The notes under the pieces are model-generated. The model was not told where the DNA came from. It saw only the letters and a list, made by a program, of their open reading frames with translations, and searched no databases. This document shows positions 9,407-19,169 of a stretch of DNA of 64,000 nucleotides, piece after piece. This DNA is from Streptococcus vestibularis. Lineage in GTDB: Bacteria; Bacillota; Bacilli; Lactobacillales; Streptococcaceae. The translations under genes and the position numbers were made by a program. The DNA is taken from assembly GCA_010604095.1 (NCBI GenBank), contig JAABLG010000004.1:141334-205333 (forward strand), given 5' to 3'. The number at the start of each line of letters is the position of its first letter. Within the stretch, counting starts at the first letter, position 1.

Positions 9407-10196
9407 AGTCTAAATTTAAGCGTTTGGTCATGATATAGTAGGTACCAAAGTAACTTGCTGCGATGAGAATGAGAGACTGAACTAGACTAATGATATATGA
9501 CGAGTTATTAATTGCAGTATATGTTGCATCTCCGGTCAAGGCTGCACCGAGTCCAAAGAAGAAACCAATAAAGAATAGGATAGCCTGAATGGCGAAAAAG
9601 GCGACAAATCCCATAAGAACTTTGTTAGTGTTGAAGAGATTTCCGATACTAATACAGAGGTAATAGAAAAGGATACCAGCAATCATTGACAAGATTGTAG
9701 AAGGGATGAAGAGGTAGAAAGCGCCTATCTCTTTTAGGATCTGGCCAAAGTAGCTGGTAGCTAGTAGGATATCTTTCATATCAAGGCAGAAAGCAGCTAT
9801 AATTCCAATCGAAAGGAGTATAACGAGTGATGAAATGATATCTAAAATAAAGGCTACCAAGAGTTTAGACAAGATTAATTGGTGAGCAGAAACTGGGAGC
9901 GTATTGGTTAGATAACCTTCTCTCCCAAAGACAGTCTTTGCAAAGCGTCTGACAATGAGAACTATTGTTGCTATATAAATGGTTCCCCATACGATAATGG
10001 TAGCAAAAACCATCAGTGTGAAGAAAGCAAAGAAGAGTAGACTAGGTTCTTGGTGGCTCTGTTCAGTTACAAAAATAGATTTTCGAAGCATTAAACCCAA
10101 GGGGATAGAGAGTAGGATGGCAATACCATAGATGCCAAGATACCATTTACGGACCGATTGTAATTCATATTTAACTAATTTCCAAAACATGCTCAT
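9405..10196 (-). CDS. ABC transporter permease (ABC-2-like)
   Basis: A 263-residue hydrophobic protein with about six membrane segments, for example IYGIAILLSIPLGLML near the start, a stretch after FFAFFTLMVFATIIVWG, and FVAFFAIQAILFFIGFFFG. It starts MSMFWKLVKYELQSVRKWY, the pattern of ABC-2-type permeases linked to GntR/YtrA regulators. It sits 5 bases after the ATPase gene and is the last gene of a GntR-ATPase-permease operon. Substrate unknown; relatives respond to cell-wall antibiotics, but nothing here proves that. The 3' end runs up to the shared terminator. Confidence 0.75.
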   Translation of the reverse strand: MSMFWKLVKYELQSVRKWYLGIYGIAILLSIPLGLMLRKSIFVTEQSHQEPSLLFFAFFTLMVFATIIVWGTIYIATIVLIVRRFAKTVFGREGYLTNTLPVSAHQLILSKLLVAFILDIISSLVILLSIGIIAAFCLDMKDILLATSYFGQILKEIGAFYLFIPSTILSMIAGILFYYLCISIGNLFNTNKVLMGFVAFFAIQAILFFIGFFFGLGAALTGDATYTAINNSSYIISLVQSLILIAASYFGTYYIMTKRLNLD

Positions 10197-10201
10197 ACCT
10201 C

Positions 10202-10900
10202 CTAGTTGTGGAACATCTCTCTAAAGAGTTTGTCGATAGATTTGCCATGGGCTTGACGGATATTATCAGCATCACCCTGAAGTTCAATCTGACCGTATTT
10301 TAAGAAGACAACTTCATCTAGGACGGATTCAATATCTGCAATCAAATGGGTTGAAATGATAACAGAAGCATCTTCAGAGTATTGGTTGATGATGGTTTTA
10401 AGAATGTAGTCACGTGACGCAGGATCGACTCCACCGATAGGTTCATCGAGGAGATAGAGTTTAGCTTCACGACTCATAACCAAAATCAACTGAACTTTTT
10501 CTTTGTTACCTTTTGAGAGGTCCTTAAGGCGCAAATCAGGCTGGAGCTTTAAATCCTGCAAGAGTTGCAAGGCAAGAGGATAGCGGAAGTCAGCGTAAAA
10601 ATCTTGGAAGAAGTCCAAGTAGTATTGGATAGTCTTACTTTCATCCAAATAAGTTGTATCAGGTAGATATGCCACTTGAGCTTTGGTGATAGGTGATGGC
10701 TGAAATCCATTAATAGTTGCTAAACCAGAAGTTGGTTGAAGGAGGCCGTTCAAAATTTTGATTAGGGTTGTTTTACCACTACCGTTTGGTCCTAAGAGAC
10801 CAATGATTTTACCAGAAGGGATGGACATGGTCACATCTCTAAGGGCTGGAATACCATTATAGGTCTTGGTGAGATTTGTTAGAGTTACAATATCAGTCAT
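10202..10900 (-). CDS. ABC transporter ATP-binding protein
   Basis: A 232-residue ATPase. Walker A is GPNGSGKTT at about residues 35-43, the signature LSKGNKEKVQL is a somewhat unusual form, and Walker B is LYLLDEPIGGVDPASRD. The frame is open 25 codons further upstream, but that part overlaps the GntR gene; the ATG at 10900 (MTDIVTLTNLTKTY) has the ribosome site AGGAAAGGA inside the end of the GntR gene. It should pair with the permease at 9405. The signature lacks the usual SGG, as in many YtrB-like proteins. Confidence 0.82.
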   Translation of the reverse strand: MTDIVTLTNLTKTYNGIPALRDVTMSIPSGKIIGLLGPNGSGKTTLIKILNGLLQPTSGLATINGFQPSPITKAQVAYLPDTTYLDESKTIQYYLDFFQDFYADFRYPLALQLLQDLKLQPDLRLKDLSKGNKEKVQLILVMSREAKLYLLDEPIGGVDPASRDYILKTIINQYSEDASVIISTHLIADIESVLDEVVFLKYGQIELQGDADNIRQAHGKSIDKLFREMFHN

Positions 10901-10904
10901 CGGT

Positions 10905-11282
10905 CTACAAGTCCTTTCCTGTTTGTTCGATGTAGTCAGTGATGATAGATTTGATTTCAGGTGAGCTAAAACCAATGGCTGTCATCTCAGAGACAAAGTT
11001 CTTCATGAGACTTTGGGCAATCTCGTGTCGTTTTTGATCAATTAGTTTTTCATCTTCGGTAACAAAGCGACCAGAGGTACGGGCAGAATAGACCAGCCCC
11101 TCTTTTTCAAGTTCTTGGAAGGCTCTTTGTACGGTGTTGGGATTGACCCCGGCTTCCTGAGCAAATTCCCTAACAGGTAGGAGTTGTTGTCCCATACTCA
11201 ATTCCTTGGAAGCTATCTTCAGTTTGACGCGATAGGCGATTTGGAGATAGATTGGCGATTTTTCATCAAATGTCCAAGCCAT
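10905..11282 (-). CDS. GntR-family transcriptional regulator (YtrA type)
   Basis: A 125-residue regulator with the GntR winged helix: IYLQIAYRVKLKIASKELSMG, then REFAQEAGVNPNTVQRAFQE as the recognition part, and a short C-terminal tail of the YtrA subfamily with no large effector domain. It starts the operon GntR-ATPase-permease and probably represses it. The ribosome site AAAGGAG lies before the ATG. The small palindrome at 11304-11316 is a candidate operator. Effector unknown. Confidence 0.87.
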   Translation of the reverse strand: MAWTFDEKSPIYLQIAYRVKLKIASKELSMGQQLLPVREFAQEAGVNPNTVQRAFQELEKEGLVYSARTSGRFVTEDEKLIDQKRHEIAQSLMKNFVSEMTAIGFSSPEIKSIITDYIEQTGKDL

Positions 11283-11303
11283 AAGAGACTCCTTTCTAAA
11301 AGT

Positions 11304-11316
11304 ATAATAGTATTAT
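11304..11316. promoter_or_regulatory. palindrome in the GntR promoter, possible operator
   Basis: ATAATAGTATTAT is a perfect 6+1+6 inverted repeat, 21 bases upstream of the GntR start and within its likely promoter. Autoregulation is inferred from the family; the region is AT-rich, so a chance palindrome is possible. Confidence 0.35.
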
Positions 11317-11419
11317 TTTTGTACTACCATAATGATACAACTAAAATACTGAATTTGCAAGTAAAATTCCATATTTTCTCTAATTTCTCTGGCTTTTCCC
11401 AAACTTATATTCCTATTTT

Positions 11420-11428
11420 TGGTACAAT
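11420..11428 (+). promoter_or_regulatory. extended -10 promoter of the HAD-ftsY unit
   Basis: TGG then TACAAT (11423-11428), giving a start near 11435 and a short leader with GGGAG before the TTG start at 11464. No clear -35. Confidence 0.5.
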
Positions 11429-11463
11429 AGGGGCAAGTATATTCGACCTGAAGGGAGATTATT

Positions 11464-12258
11464 TTGAAAATTTTAGCAACAGATATGGATGGTACCTTTC
11501 TAGACCATCTTGGTGCCTATGACAAAGCACGTTTGGATAACCTTTTGGATGCTTGTGAAGCTAAAGATTACGTTTTTACCGTAGCTTCTGGCCGAGCTCT
11601 CTTGGCCTTGGAGGAGCTTTTTGATGGTTTTGTGGACCGCATAGCTATTATTGCGGAGAATGGGGCCTTGGTTCAGTACAAGGGTGAAGTCCTGTTTGAG
11701 TCCAAGCTAGAACCTAAAGATTATTTGGAAATTGCAGATACGACTTTAGCCTTGCCAACTTGCGAGGGAATTCTCTTGTCGGGACGTCGTGGTGCCTATG
11801 CTCCAAACGATGCAGATCCAGCCTATCTTAAGGCCATGGAACGCTACTATGAAAATGTTATGACAACGGACCTTGAAGCGGTTACAGATGATATTTTCAA
11901 GGTAACTGCTAAGTTCCAAGGGGATACCATTATGGAACGTGGTGACTACCTCAACACGATTTTTGAGGATATGACAGCTGTGACAACTGGCTTTGATTCT
12001 ATGGATATTATCCTTAAAGGTGTGGATAAGGGCTTTGGTCTTTACCATCTTTGTCAAGAGTTGGGGCGTCAAGCTTCAGATGTTGTAGCCTTTGGTGATA
12101 ATCTCAATGATATGGAGATGCTGACCTTTGCTGGGCATGCGGTTGCTACGGAAAATGCCCGCGATGAGATTAAGGCAGTAGCTGACGAAGTGATTGGTCA
12201 CCATAAAGACGGTGCAGTCTTTGACTACATGGAAGGATTGGTGGACTCAGATGTCTGA
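11464..12258 (+). CDS. Cof-type HAD-superfamily hydrolase (TTG start)
   Basis: A 264-residue predicted sugar-phosphate or small-phosphate phosphatase. HAD motif I is ATDMDGTFLD at residues 5-14; the C-terminal HAD motif is VVAFGDNLNDMEML near 203-216. The start is TTG: AAGGGAG lies 8 bases upstream, and the next ATG is inside the catalytic motif and cannot be used. A C2B-type cap domain lies between the motifs. It overlaps the next HAD gene by 8 bases, so the two are coupled. Substrate cannot be predicted. Confidence 0.86.
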   Translation: MKILATDMDGTFLDHLGAYDKARLDNLLDACEAKDYVFTVASGRALLALEELFDGFVDRIAIIAENGALVQYKGEVLFESKLEPKDYLEIADTTLALPTCEGILLSGRRGAYAPNDADPAYLKAMERYYENVMTTDLEAVTDDIFKVTAKFQGDTIMERGDYLNTIFEDMTAVTTGFDSMDIILKGVDKGFGLYHLCQELGRQASDVVAFGDNLNDMEMLTFAGHAVATENARDEIKAVADEVIGHHKDGAVFDYMEGLVDSDV

Positions 12259-13069
12259 GATTAAATTATTGGCCTTGGACCTAGATGGGACACTCTTCAC
12301 TAAGGATAAGCAAGTAACAGCTGAAAATAGAGCTGCTCTGAAAGCGGCAGAAGCTAAGGGGGTTCATGTGGTCATTACGACTGGTCGCCCTCTGCCAGCT
12401 ATTACTCATATCTTGGAAGATTTGGGCTTGTTGGATGATAAGCACTATAGTGTGACCTTCAATGGTGGCTTGGTTCAGCGTAATAATGGGGATATCCTCA
12501 TAAAGAAAGAGATGAGTCGAGAAGATTTAAAGCAGATTTATGCTGTCTTCGAACCTCTAGGGCTTCCTATGGATGTTATCAGTGATGGCATTGTCTATGG
12601 TGTGCCAAGTAAAGGCAATCATTCTCTCTATCGTCAGGCTAATCCTACCCTGACCTTCGTTGATGTGGAGAGTATTGATGACATTCCTGAAAATATCGTC
12701 TATAATAAGGTAGTTACGGTCTGTGAGGAAGCGTTTTTGGATGCTCAAATTCAAAAAATACCTGACCATTTATACCAAGCGTTTGAGGTCTTTAAGTCTC
12801 GTGAAATTATCCTAGAGGTCATGCCTAAAGGTGTTCATAAGGCTGTAGGTTTGAGACTCTTGACTGATTACCTTGCTCTGGATAAAAGTCAGGTCATGGC
12901 TATTGGAGACGAGGAAAACGACTTGACAATGCTGGAGTGGGCTAGTCTTGGTGTGGCTATGGCGAATGCTGTTCCCAAGGTCAAGGCTGTTGCCAAGGCA
13001 GTAACGACAAAAACTAATGAGGAATCTGGAGTGGCTGAGGCCATCCACAAATATATTCTAGAGAAATAA
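12251..13069 (+). CDS. Cof-type HAD-superfamily hydrolase, second copy
   Basis: A 272-residue paralogue of the preceding gene, close to the YidA/Cof group of sugar phosphatases. Motif I LALDLDGTLFT is at about residues 8-18, followed by the motif II region VVITTGRPLPA and the C-terminal motif VMAIGDEENDLTMLEWA. The frame is open 19 codons further upstream, inside the previous gene; ATG at 12251 gives the standard N-terminus MSEIKLLALDLDG. It is followed after 10 bases by ftsY with GGAGAA as ribosome site. Real substrate unknown. Confidence 0.88.
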   Translation: MSEIKLLALDLDGTLFTKDKQVTAENRAALKAAEAKGVHVVITTGRPLPAITHILEDLGLLDDKHYSVTFNGGLVQRNNGDILIKKEMSREDLKQIYAVFEPLGLPMDVISDGIVYGVPSKGNHSLYRQANPTLTFVDVESIDDIPENIVYNKVVTVCEEAFLDAQIQKIPDHLYQAFEVFKSREIILEVMPKGVHKAVGLRLLTDYLALDKSQVMAIGDEENDLTMLEWASLGVAMANAVPKVKAVAKAVTTKTNEESGVAEAIHKYILEK

Positions 13070-13079
13070 GGAGAACCAA

Positions 13080-14477
13080 ATGGGTCTATTTGATCGATTA
13101 TTTGGACAAGAGGAAAACCAGTCACAGGAAACTGTAGCAAATCATGAAATTTCAGAAACTGAGGCTCTTGATAATCAAGACTTATCAACAAGTGAAGGGA
13201 TAAGCGAGAGTCAAACAGAACAGCTCAGTGAGTCGGAGACTCAAGTAGAAGAGATTTCATCCACAGAATCTGTTGAATCTAGTGATTCTACTGTGACAGA
13301 AGAAAGTGAAGCAGTGTCTGACGAAGACCTTTCTGTTGATAATCAGGCTTCAAGCGAAGCAGAAGGCGTTTCCGAGTCAGAAGAAAGTCAAGTTGCTGTG
13401 GATAACCACTTTGCGGATGTCATGGCTGATTACTATGCTAAGAAGGCTCAAGTAGCTGCTGCTGCAGAAAAAGGTGAAACTGTCACTTTTGAAGCCGTTC
13501 AAACCCGTAAAGTTGAGGAAAAACCTGAAGAAGTTCAGGATTCAAAAACTGAAACAGAACAAGAGAAATATAACCGTACCCTCAAGAAGACGCGTACTGG
13601 TTTTGCTGCCCGCTTGAATGAATTCTTTGCGAATTTCCGTCGTGTTGATGAGGAGTTCTTCGAAGAATTGGAAGAAATGCTAATTCTTTCTGATGTTGGA
13701 GTTAATGTTGCAACGCAATTAACGGAAGATTTGCGCTATGAAGCCCGCCTTGAAAATGTCAAAAAGACTGAGGATTTGCAACGCTTGATTATTGAAAAAC
13801 TTGTGGATATCTACGAGAAGGATGATGTCTACAAGGAGCAGATTAATTTCCAAGATGGTTTGACAGTCATGCTTTTCGTTGGTGTCAACGGGGTTGGTAA
13901 GACAACGTCTATCGGTAAGTTGGCGCATAAATACAAACAAGAAGGCAAAAAAGTTATGTTGGTAGCTGCTGATACCTTCCGTGCGGGAGCTGTTGCTCAG
14001 TTGGTTGAGTGGGGACGTCGTGTTGATGTGCCAGTAGTGACTGGTGCTGAGAAGGCTGACCCAGCTTCAGTGGTCTTTGACGGTATGGAAAAGGCCCTTG
14101 CTGAGGGAGTTGACGTCCTTATGATTGATACTGCGGGTCGTTTGCAAAATAAAGATAATCTTATGGCAGAGCTTGAAAAGATTGGTCGTATTATCAAACG
14201 TGTGGTTCCAGAAGCACCTCATGAAACCCTCTTGGCCTTGGATGCCTCAACAGGTCAAAATGCCCTTAGTCAGGCTAAGGAATTTTCAAAAATTACACCT
14301 CTTACAGGTCTTGTCTTGACTAAGTTGGATGGTAGTGCCAAGGGTGGGGTGGTTTTAGCCATTCGCCAAGAGTTGGATATTCCAGTTAAGTTAATTGGTT
14401 TTGGTGAGAAAATTGATGATATTGGTGAGTTCCATTCAGAAGAATTCATGCAAGGTCTCTTGACTGGTTTGGTTTAA
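13080..14477 (+). CDS. ftsY: signal recognition particle receptor FtsY
   Basis: A 465-residue SRP receptor GTPase that brings ribosome-nascent chain complexes to the SecYEG translocon. Residues 1-150 are a long acidic, Ser/Glu-rich A domain (repeated SESE/SSTES-like stretches), then the N domain (about 180-260) and the G domain with P-loop GVNGVGKTT (about 267-275), DTAGR and TKLDGSAKGG. The acidic region is low complexity and probably variable in length. It is co-directional with two HAD genes, the usual streptococcal order, and ends at a terminator. Confidence 0.95.
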   Translation: MGLFDRLFGQEENQSQETVANHEISETEALDNQDLSTSEGISESQTEQLSESETQVEEISSTESVESSDSTVTEESEAVSDEDLSVDNQASSEAEGVSESEESQVAVDNHFADVMADYYAKKAQVAAAAEKGETVTFEAVQTRKVEEKPEEVQDSKTETEQEKYNRTLKKTRTGFAARLNEFFANFRRVDEEFFEELEEMLILSDVGVNVATQLTEDLRYEARLENVKKTEDLQRLIIEKLVDIYEKDDVYKEQINFQDGLTVMLFVGVNGVGKTTSIGKLAHKYKQEGKKVMLVAADTFRAGAVAQLVEWGRRVDVPVVTGAEKADPASVVFDGMEKALAEGVDVLMIDTAGRLQNKDNLMAELEKIGRIIKRVVPEAPHETLLALDASTGQNALSQAKEFSKITPLTGLVLTKLDGSAKGGVVLAIRQELDIPVKLIGFGEKIDDIGEFHSEEFMQGLLTGLV

Positions 14478-14490
14478 AAGAGTATTTAAA

Positions 14491-14527
14491 AAAGAGTGAG
14501 TACTGAGAAAAGGAATTCACTCTTTTT
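14491..14527 (+). terminator. terminator after ftsY
   Basis: AAAGAGTGA (14491-14499) pairs with TCACTCTTT (14517-14525), loop of 17 nt, followed by further T. Confidence 0.75.
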
Positions 14528-14542
14528 AATGGTGTCCTCACC

Positions 14543-14571
14543 TTGAAAAAAGTCGCTTTTATTGGTAAAAT
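14543..14571 (+). promoter_or_regulatory. strong promoter of the gmk leader
   Basis: TTGAAA (14543-14548), 17-base spacer, TAAAAT (14566-14571) with TGG just before the -10. A start near 14578 is expected, about 130 bases before gmk. Confidence 0.8.
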
Positions 14572-14577
14572 AGTAAG

Positions 14578-14667
14578 GAAAAACGCATGCTCTGAAAAGT
14601 GAGCTGTAACTTAATCACTGAACAACCCCTAAGCCAAAAAAAGAGATGATTGTTTTCTCTTTTTTAA
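14578..14667 (+). ncRNA. candidate leader RNA or small RNA upstream of gmk
   Basis: From the predicted start to a terminator-like element (AAAAAAGAGA 14636-14645, TCTCTTTTTT 14656-14665) there are about 88 nt without an ORF. Two alternative pairings are visible: GCTC with GAGC, and AGTGA with TCACT, sharing bases, so the RNA could switch. A C-rich single-stranded stretch AACAACCCCTAAGCC precedes the terminator. It may be an attenuator of gmk-rpoZ or an independent sRNA. No known riboswitch family was recognised. Confidence 0.5.
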
Positions 14668-14702
14668 GGTGAGTCATAAGAAGATTTTTAATCTTAGTTT
14701 AA

Positions 14703-15341
<639 letters not shown>

Positions 15342-15362
15342 ATTAGAAATAGGTATAGAATT

Positions 15363-15677
15363 ATGATGTTGAAACCCTCTATTGATAAGCTTTTGGATAA
15401 AGTACCTTCAAAATATTCATTGGTTATTTTGCAAGCCAAACGTGCTCATGAATTGGCAGCTGGTGCCGAACCAACTCAAGAATTTTCAGCTGTCAAATCT
15501 ACGCTTCAAGCCCTTGAAGAAATTGAATCTGGAAATGTCACAATCCACCCAGATCCAGAAGGTAAACGTGAATTGGCACGTTTGAAAGTTATCCAAGCAC
15601 GTCTAGCTGCTGAGGAAGAAGAACGTAAAATCAAAGAACAAATCGCTAAAGAAAAAGAAGAAGGCGATAAAATCTAA
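15363..15677 (+). CDS. rpoZ: RNA polymerase omega subunit
   Basis: A 104-residue protein that stabilises the beta-prime subunit of RNA polymerase. The conserved N-terminus [19 protein letters not shown] and the RAHELAAG motif identify it. The C-terminal third is a charged helix ([17 protein letters not shown]) typical of streptococcal omega. Two adjacent ATG codons exist (15363, 15366) and the ribosome site is weak; the first is used here. A strong hairpin follows before priA. Confidence 0.92.
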   Translation: MMLKPSIDKLLDKVPSKYSLVILQAKRAHELAAGAEPTQEFSAVKSTLQALEEIESGNVTIHPDPEGKRELARLKVIQARLAAEEEERKIKEQIAKEKEEGDKI

Positions 15678-15708
15678 AATCAAAGTCTAGCTTTGGTTTA
15701 TGAGGACA

Positions 15709-15747
15709 GGGGGAGCTGAGGCATAGTGCCTCAGCTTCCTTCTTTAT
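15709..15747 (+). terminator. terminator after rpoZ
   Basis: GAGCTGAGGC (15713-15722), loop ATAGT, GCCTCAGCTTC from 15728, followed by a T-rich tail. A second short inverted repeat, CTCAGGA-GG-TCCTGAG (15761-15776), lies just downstream in the priA leader and is unexplained. Confidence 0.75.
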
Positions 15748-15819
15748 GATGATAATCCAACTCAGGAGGTCCTGAGCACTACAAAATACTGGTCTTAAGG
15801 CAGTGATGGGAGGAGATAT

Positions 15820-18216
15820 ATGGTTTTAGTTGCACAAATAATTGTAGATGTTCCTCTGATGCAGACGGACAGGCCTTATAGTTACCTTGTACCCGAATCA
15901 ATGCAAGGTCAAATTGCCATCGGTATGCGGGTTCATGTCCCTTTTGGTAAGGGAAATCGTCTTTTGCAAGGCTTTATCCTTGGTTTGGAAGAGCAGGAAA
16001 ATGGAGACAATCTTCCAGAGTTGAAGCCTATTGCGGAGCTTTTGGATTATGAACCGGTCCTAAATCAGGATCAGCTGGACCTGGCTGACCAAATGCGACA
16101 CACGGTTTTTTCCTATAAGATTTCCATCTTGAAGTCTATGCTTCCAGGTCTTCTTAATTCTCAGTATGACAAAGTTATCATGGCGACTGATAAGCTGAGT
16201 GAAGAGGAGAGGGTCACTTTTCTTCAGGGGCGAGACCACATTCTTTTCTCCCAATTATCAGAGAAACAAGGTCAAGCTATTCCTCGTCTGGTGCAATCTG
16301 GTTGCGTAACGGTTGATTACATTGCCAAGGATAAGCAAAATATAAAAACGGAGAAGCATTATAGTGTTCAAAAGGGCATTTTAGAGACTTTGGACATTTC
16401 GCAACGAGCCAAGAAACGGTTAGAGTTAAGGGACTTCTTGCTAGGAAAAAGTGAATCTGGGAAGTTGGCTGACCTCTATAAATTGTTTTCTCGAGATGTG
16501 GTTAAGTTTTTCATTGAAGCTGGAGCTTTGGTCATCACTGAGGTTGAGGTCAATCGTGCCGATAGCTACTTTGAAAAGGTAGCAAGGACAGATTTTCTGG
16601 AGCTTAATGCGCAACAGGCGCATGCTGTTGAAGTCATGACAGGTCAGATTGGTCGTGGTGGCAAACCGTTCTTGTTGGAAGGAGTGACGGGTTCGGGTAA
16701 GACGGAAGTCTATCTTCATCTTATTGAGCGGACCTTGGCCATGGGGAAAACAGCCATTGTCTTGGTTCCAGAGATTTCCCTGACACCCCAAATGACTAAT
16801 CGTTTCATCTCTCGTTTTGGAGACTTGGTAGCCATTATGCATTCAGGCTTGTCAGACGGTGAAAAATTTGATGAGTGGCGTAAGGTTAGGTCTGGTCAAG
16901 CCAAAGTTGTTGTAGGGGCACGTTCGGCTATCTTTGCTCCCTTGGACAATATCGGAGCAATCATTATTGATGAGGAACATGAGGCTACTTACAAACAAGA
17001 GTCCAATCCTCGCTACCATGCTAGAGATGTGGCCTTGCTTAGGGCTAAGAGTCATGGCGCTATTCTTGTCCTTGGCTCAGCGACACCTTCTATTGAGACA
17101 CGAGCGAGGGCTCAGAAAGGGGTTTATCATTTTCTTGAGTTGACAGAGAGGGCCAATCCTAAGGCTAAAATTCCGCAGGTAGAAGTGGTGGATTTTAAGG
17201 ACTTTGTTGGGCGTCAAGAGGTAAGTGATTTTACGCCACCTCTCTTGGAAAAAATCAGAGAACGCTTGGCACGTAAGGAACAAGTCGTATTAATGTTGAA
17301 CCGTCGTGGGTATTCCTCTTTTGTCATGTGTCGTGACTGTGGCTATGTGGATGATTGTCCCAACTGTGATATTTCATTGACCTTGCACATGGATACCAAG
17401 ACCATGAATTGTCACTATTGTGATTTTCAAAAAGCAATACCACACGTCTGCCCTAACTGTCAGAGTCGTCAGATTCGCTATTATGGGACTGGAACACAGA
17501 AGGCTTATGACCAGTTGACAGAACTCTTGCCTGAAGCCAGAGTGATTCGGATGGATGTTGATACGACACGTAAAAAAGGTGCTCACGAGAAACTCCTAGA
17601 GACTTTTGGAAGTGGCAAGGCTGACATTTTGCTTGGGACCCAAATGATTGCCAAGGGTTTGGATTTTCCAAATGTTACCTTGGTAGGGGTCTTGAATGCG
17701 GATACGTCCTTGAATTTACCGGATTTTCGTTCGGCTGAGCGTACCTTCCAACTCTTGACTCAGGTGGCTGGTCGTGCTGGTCGTGCGGACAAGGAAGGGG
17801 AGGTTATTATTCAGACCTATAATCCTAGCCATTATGCCATTCGGTTTGCCCAGCAACAGGATTACGAAGGTTTTTATGCCTATGAGATGGGGATTCGCCA
17901 CCAGCTGGCCTACCCGCCCTATTTCTATACGGTAGGAATCACGCTTTCTCACAAGGATGAAGAGTTTGTAGTCCGCAAGAGCTATGAGGTTATGGCTTAT
18001 TTGAAAGAGCACTTGTCGGACAAGGTGACTTTTCTGGGACCAACGCCTAAGCCTATTGCTCGAACACATAACCTTTATCATTATCAGATTATTATCAAAT
18101 ACCGTTTTGAAGATAACTTGGAAGAAACGCTTAATGGGGTCCTTGATATGACCCAGGAACCTGAAAATAAGGACTTGCGTCTGATTATTGATCACGAACC
18201 TCAGAATTTTACTTAA
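15820..18216 (+). CDS. priA: primosomal replication-restart helicase PriA
   Basis: A 798-residue 3'-5' helicase that reloads the replisome at collapsed forks. The N-terminal DNA-binding domain begins MVLVAQIIVDVPLMQTDRPY. Helicase motifs: Walker A GVTGSGKTE near residue 288, Walker B with DEEH near 384, and GSATPS. The zinc-binding cysteines lie in CRDCGYVDDCPNCD and CHYCDF...CPNC (about 505-548). The C-terminal helicase lobe includes QVAGRAGRADKEG. GGGAGGAG precedes the ATG. Intact and full length. Confidence 0.95.
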   Translation: MVLVAQIIVDVPLMQTDRPYSYLVPESMQGQIAIGMRVHVPFGKGNRLLQGFILGLEEQENGDNLPELKPIAELLDYEPVLNQDQLDLADQMRHTVFSYKISILKSMLPGLLNSQYDKVIMATDKLSEEERVTFLQGRDHILFSQLSEKQGQAIPRLVQSGCVTVDYIAKDKQNIKTEKHYSVQKGILETLDISQRAKKRLELRDFLLGKSESGKLADLYKLFSRDVVKFFIEAGALVITEVEVNRADSYFEKVARTDFLELNAQQAHAVEVMTGQIGRGGKPFLLEGVTGSGKTEVYLHLIERTLAMGKTAIVLVPEISLTPQMTNRFISRFGDLVAIMHSGLSDGEKFDEWRKVRSGQAKVVVGARSAIFAPLDNIGAIIIDEEHEATYKQESNPRYHARDVALLRAKSHGAILVLGSATPSIETRARAQKGVYHFLELTERANPKAKIPQVEVVDFKDFVGRQEVSDFTPPLLEKIRERLARKEQVVLMLNRRGYSSFVMCRDCGYVDDCPNCDISLTLHMDTKTMNCHYCDFQKAIPHVCPNCQSRQIRYYGTGTQKAYDQLTELLPEARVIRMDVDTTRKKGAHEKLLETFGSGKADILLGTQMIAKGLDFPNVTLVGVLNADTSLNLPDFRSAERTFQLLTQVAGRAGRADKEGEVIIQTYNPSHYAIRFAQQQDYEGFYAYEMGIRHQLAYPPYFYTVGITLSHKDEEFVVRKSYEVMAYLKEHLSDKVTFLGPTPKPIARTHNLYHYQIIIKYRFEDNLEETLNGVLDMTQEPENKDLRLIIDHEPQNFT

Positions 18217-18233
18217 TCTAGAAAAGGAAAAAT

Positions 18234-19169
18234 ATGACAAAATTAGTATTTATGGGAACGCCTGCCTTTTCAGCGACAGTGCTGGAAGGACTTTTGACAG
18301 ATGAGCGTTACGAAATTGTCGCTGTTGTCACACAGCCAGACCGTGCTGTCGGCCGTAAAAAAGAAATCCGCATGACACCAGTTAAGGAAGTGGCCTTGGC
18401 GCATGATTTGCCTATTTATCAACCTGAAAAATTGTCGGGTTCAGAAGAGATGGCTCAAGTAATGGCACTAGGTGCTGATGGGATTGTGACTGCGGCTTAT
18501 GGACAATTTTTGCCAAGCAAGTTGCTTAATAGCATGGATTTTGCGGTGAATGTTCACGCCTCTCTCTTGCCAAAATACCGTGGTGGGGCACCTATTCATT
18601 ATGCCATTATCAATGGGGATGCAGAAGCAGGTGTGACAATTATGGAAATGGTCAAGGAGATGGACGCTGGTGACATGGTTAGCCAAAAGGCCTTGCCAAT
18701 TCTTGACGAGGATAATGTTGGTACCATGTTTGAAAAATTGGCCGTCTTGGGTCGTGACCTTTTGCTCGAGACCTTGCCTGCCTATATTGCAGGAGAAGTT
18801 AAACCTGTTCCTCAAGATGCCAGTCAGGTAACCTTTTCACCAAACATTAGCCCAGAAGAAGAACGCCTTGATTGGAACAAGTCAGCACGTGACATCTTCA
18901 ATCAAATCCGAGGTATGTACCCATGGCCTGTGGCCCATACTTTGCTTGATGGCAAACGTTTCAAGATTTATGAAGCAGACTTGGTAGAAGGTCAAGGACA
19001 GGCTGGTCATATCATTGAAAAAACCAAGAAGAGCTTGGTCGTTGCTACTGGTCAGGGAGCTATTTCGCTTAAGACAGTTCAGCCTGCAGGGAAGCCTCGT
19101 ATGGCTATTACTGATTTTCTCAATGGGGTCGGTCGCAATCTTGAAGTAGGTGATGCATTTGGCCACTGA
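18234..19169 (+). CDS. fmt: methionyl-tRNA formyltransferase
   Basis: A 311-residue enzyme that formylates initiator Met-tRNA using 10-formyl-tetrahydrofolate. The N-terminal [18 protein letters not shown], the catalytic block [20 protein letters not shown] (about residues 105-124) and the C-terminal tRNA-binding OB-like domain ([21 protein letters not shown]) are present. AAAAGGAAA precedes the ATG, 17 bases after priA. Its 3' end overlaps the start of rsmB. Confidence 0.96.
   Translation: MTKLVFMGTPAFSATVLEGLLTDERYEIVAVVTQPDRAVGRKKEIRMTPVKEVALAHDLPIYQPEKLSGSEEMAQVMALGADGIVTAAYGQFLPSKLLNSMDFAVNVHASLLPKYRGGAPIHYAIINGDAEAGVTIMEMVKEMDAGDMVSQKALPILDEDNVGTMFEKLAVLGRDLLLETLPAYIAGEVKPVPQDASQVTFSPNISPEEERLDWNKSARDIFNQIRGMYPWPVAHTLLDGKRFKIYEADLVEGQGQAGHIIEKTKKSLVVATGQGAISLKTVQPAGKPRMAITDFLNGVGRNLEVGDAFGH

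Noticed and set aside
16441..18240. Long minus-strand frames opposite priA
   Set aside because: Shadows of a conserved plus-strand gene with no plausible product.
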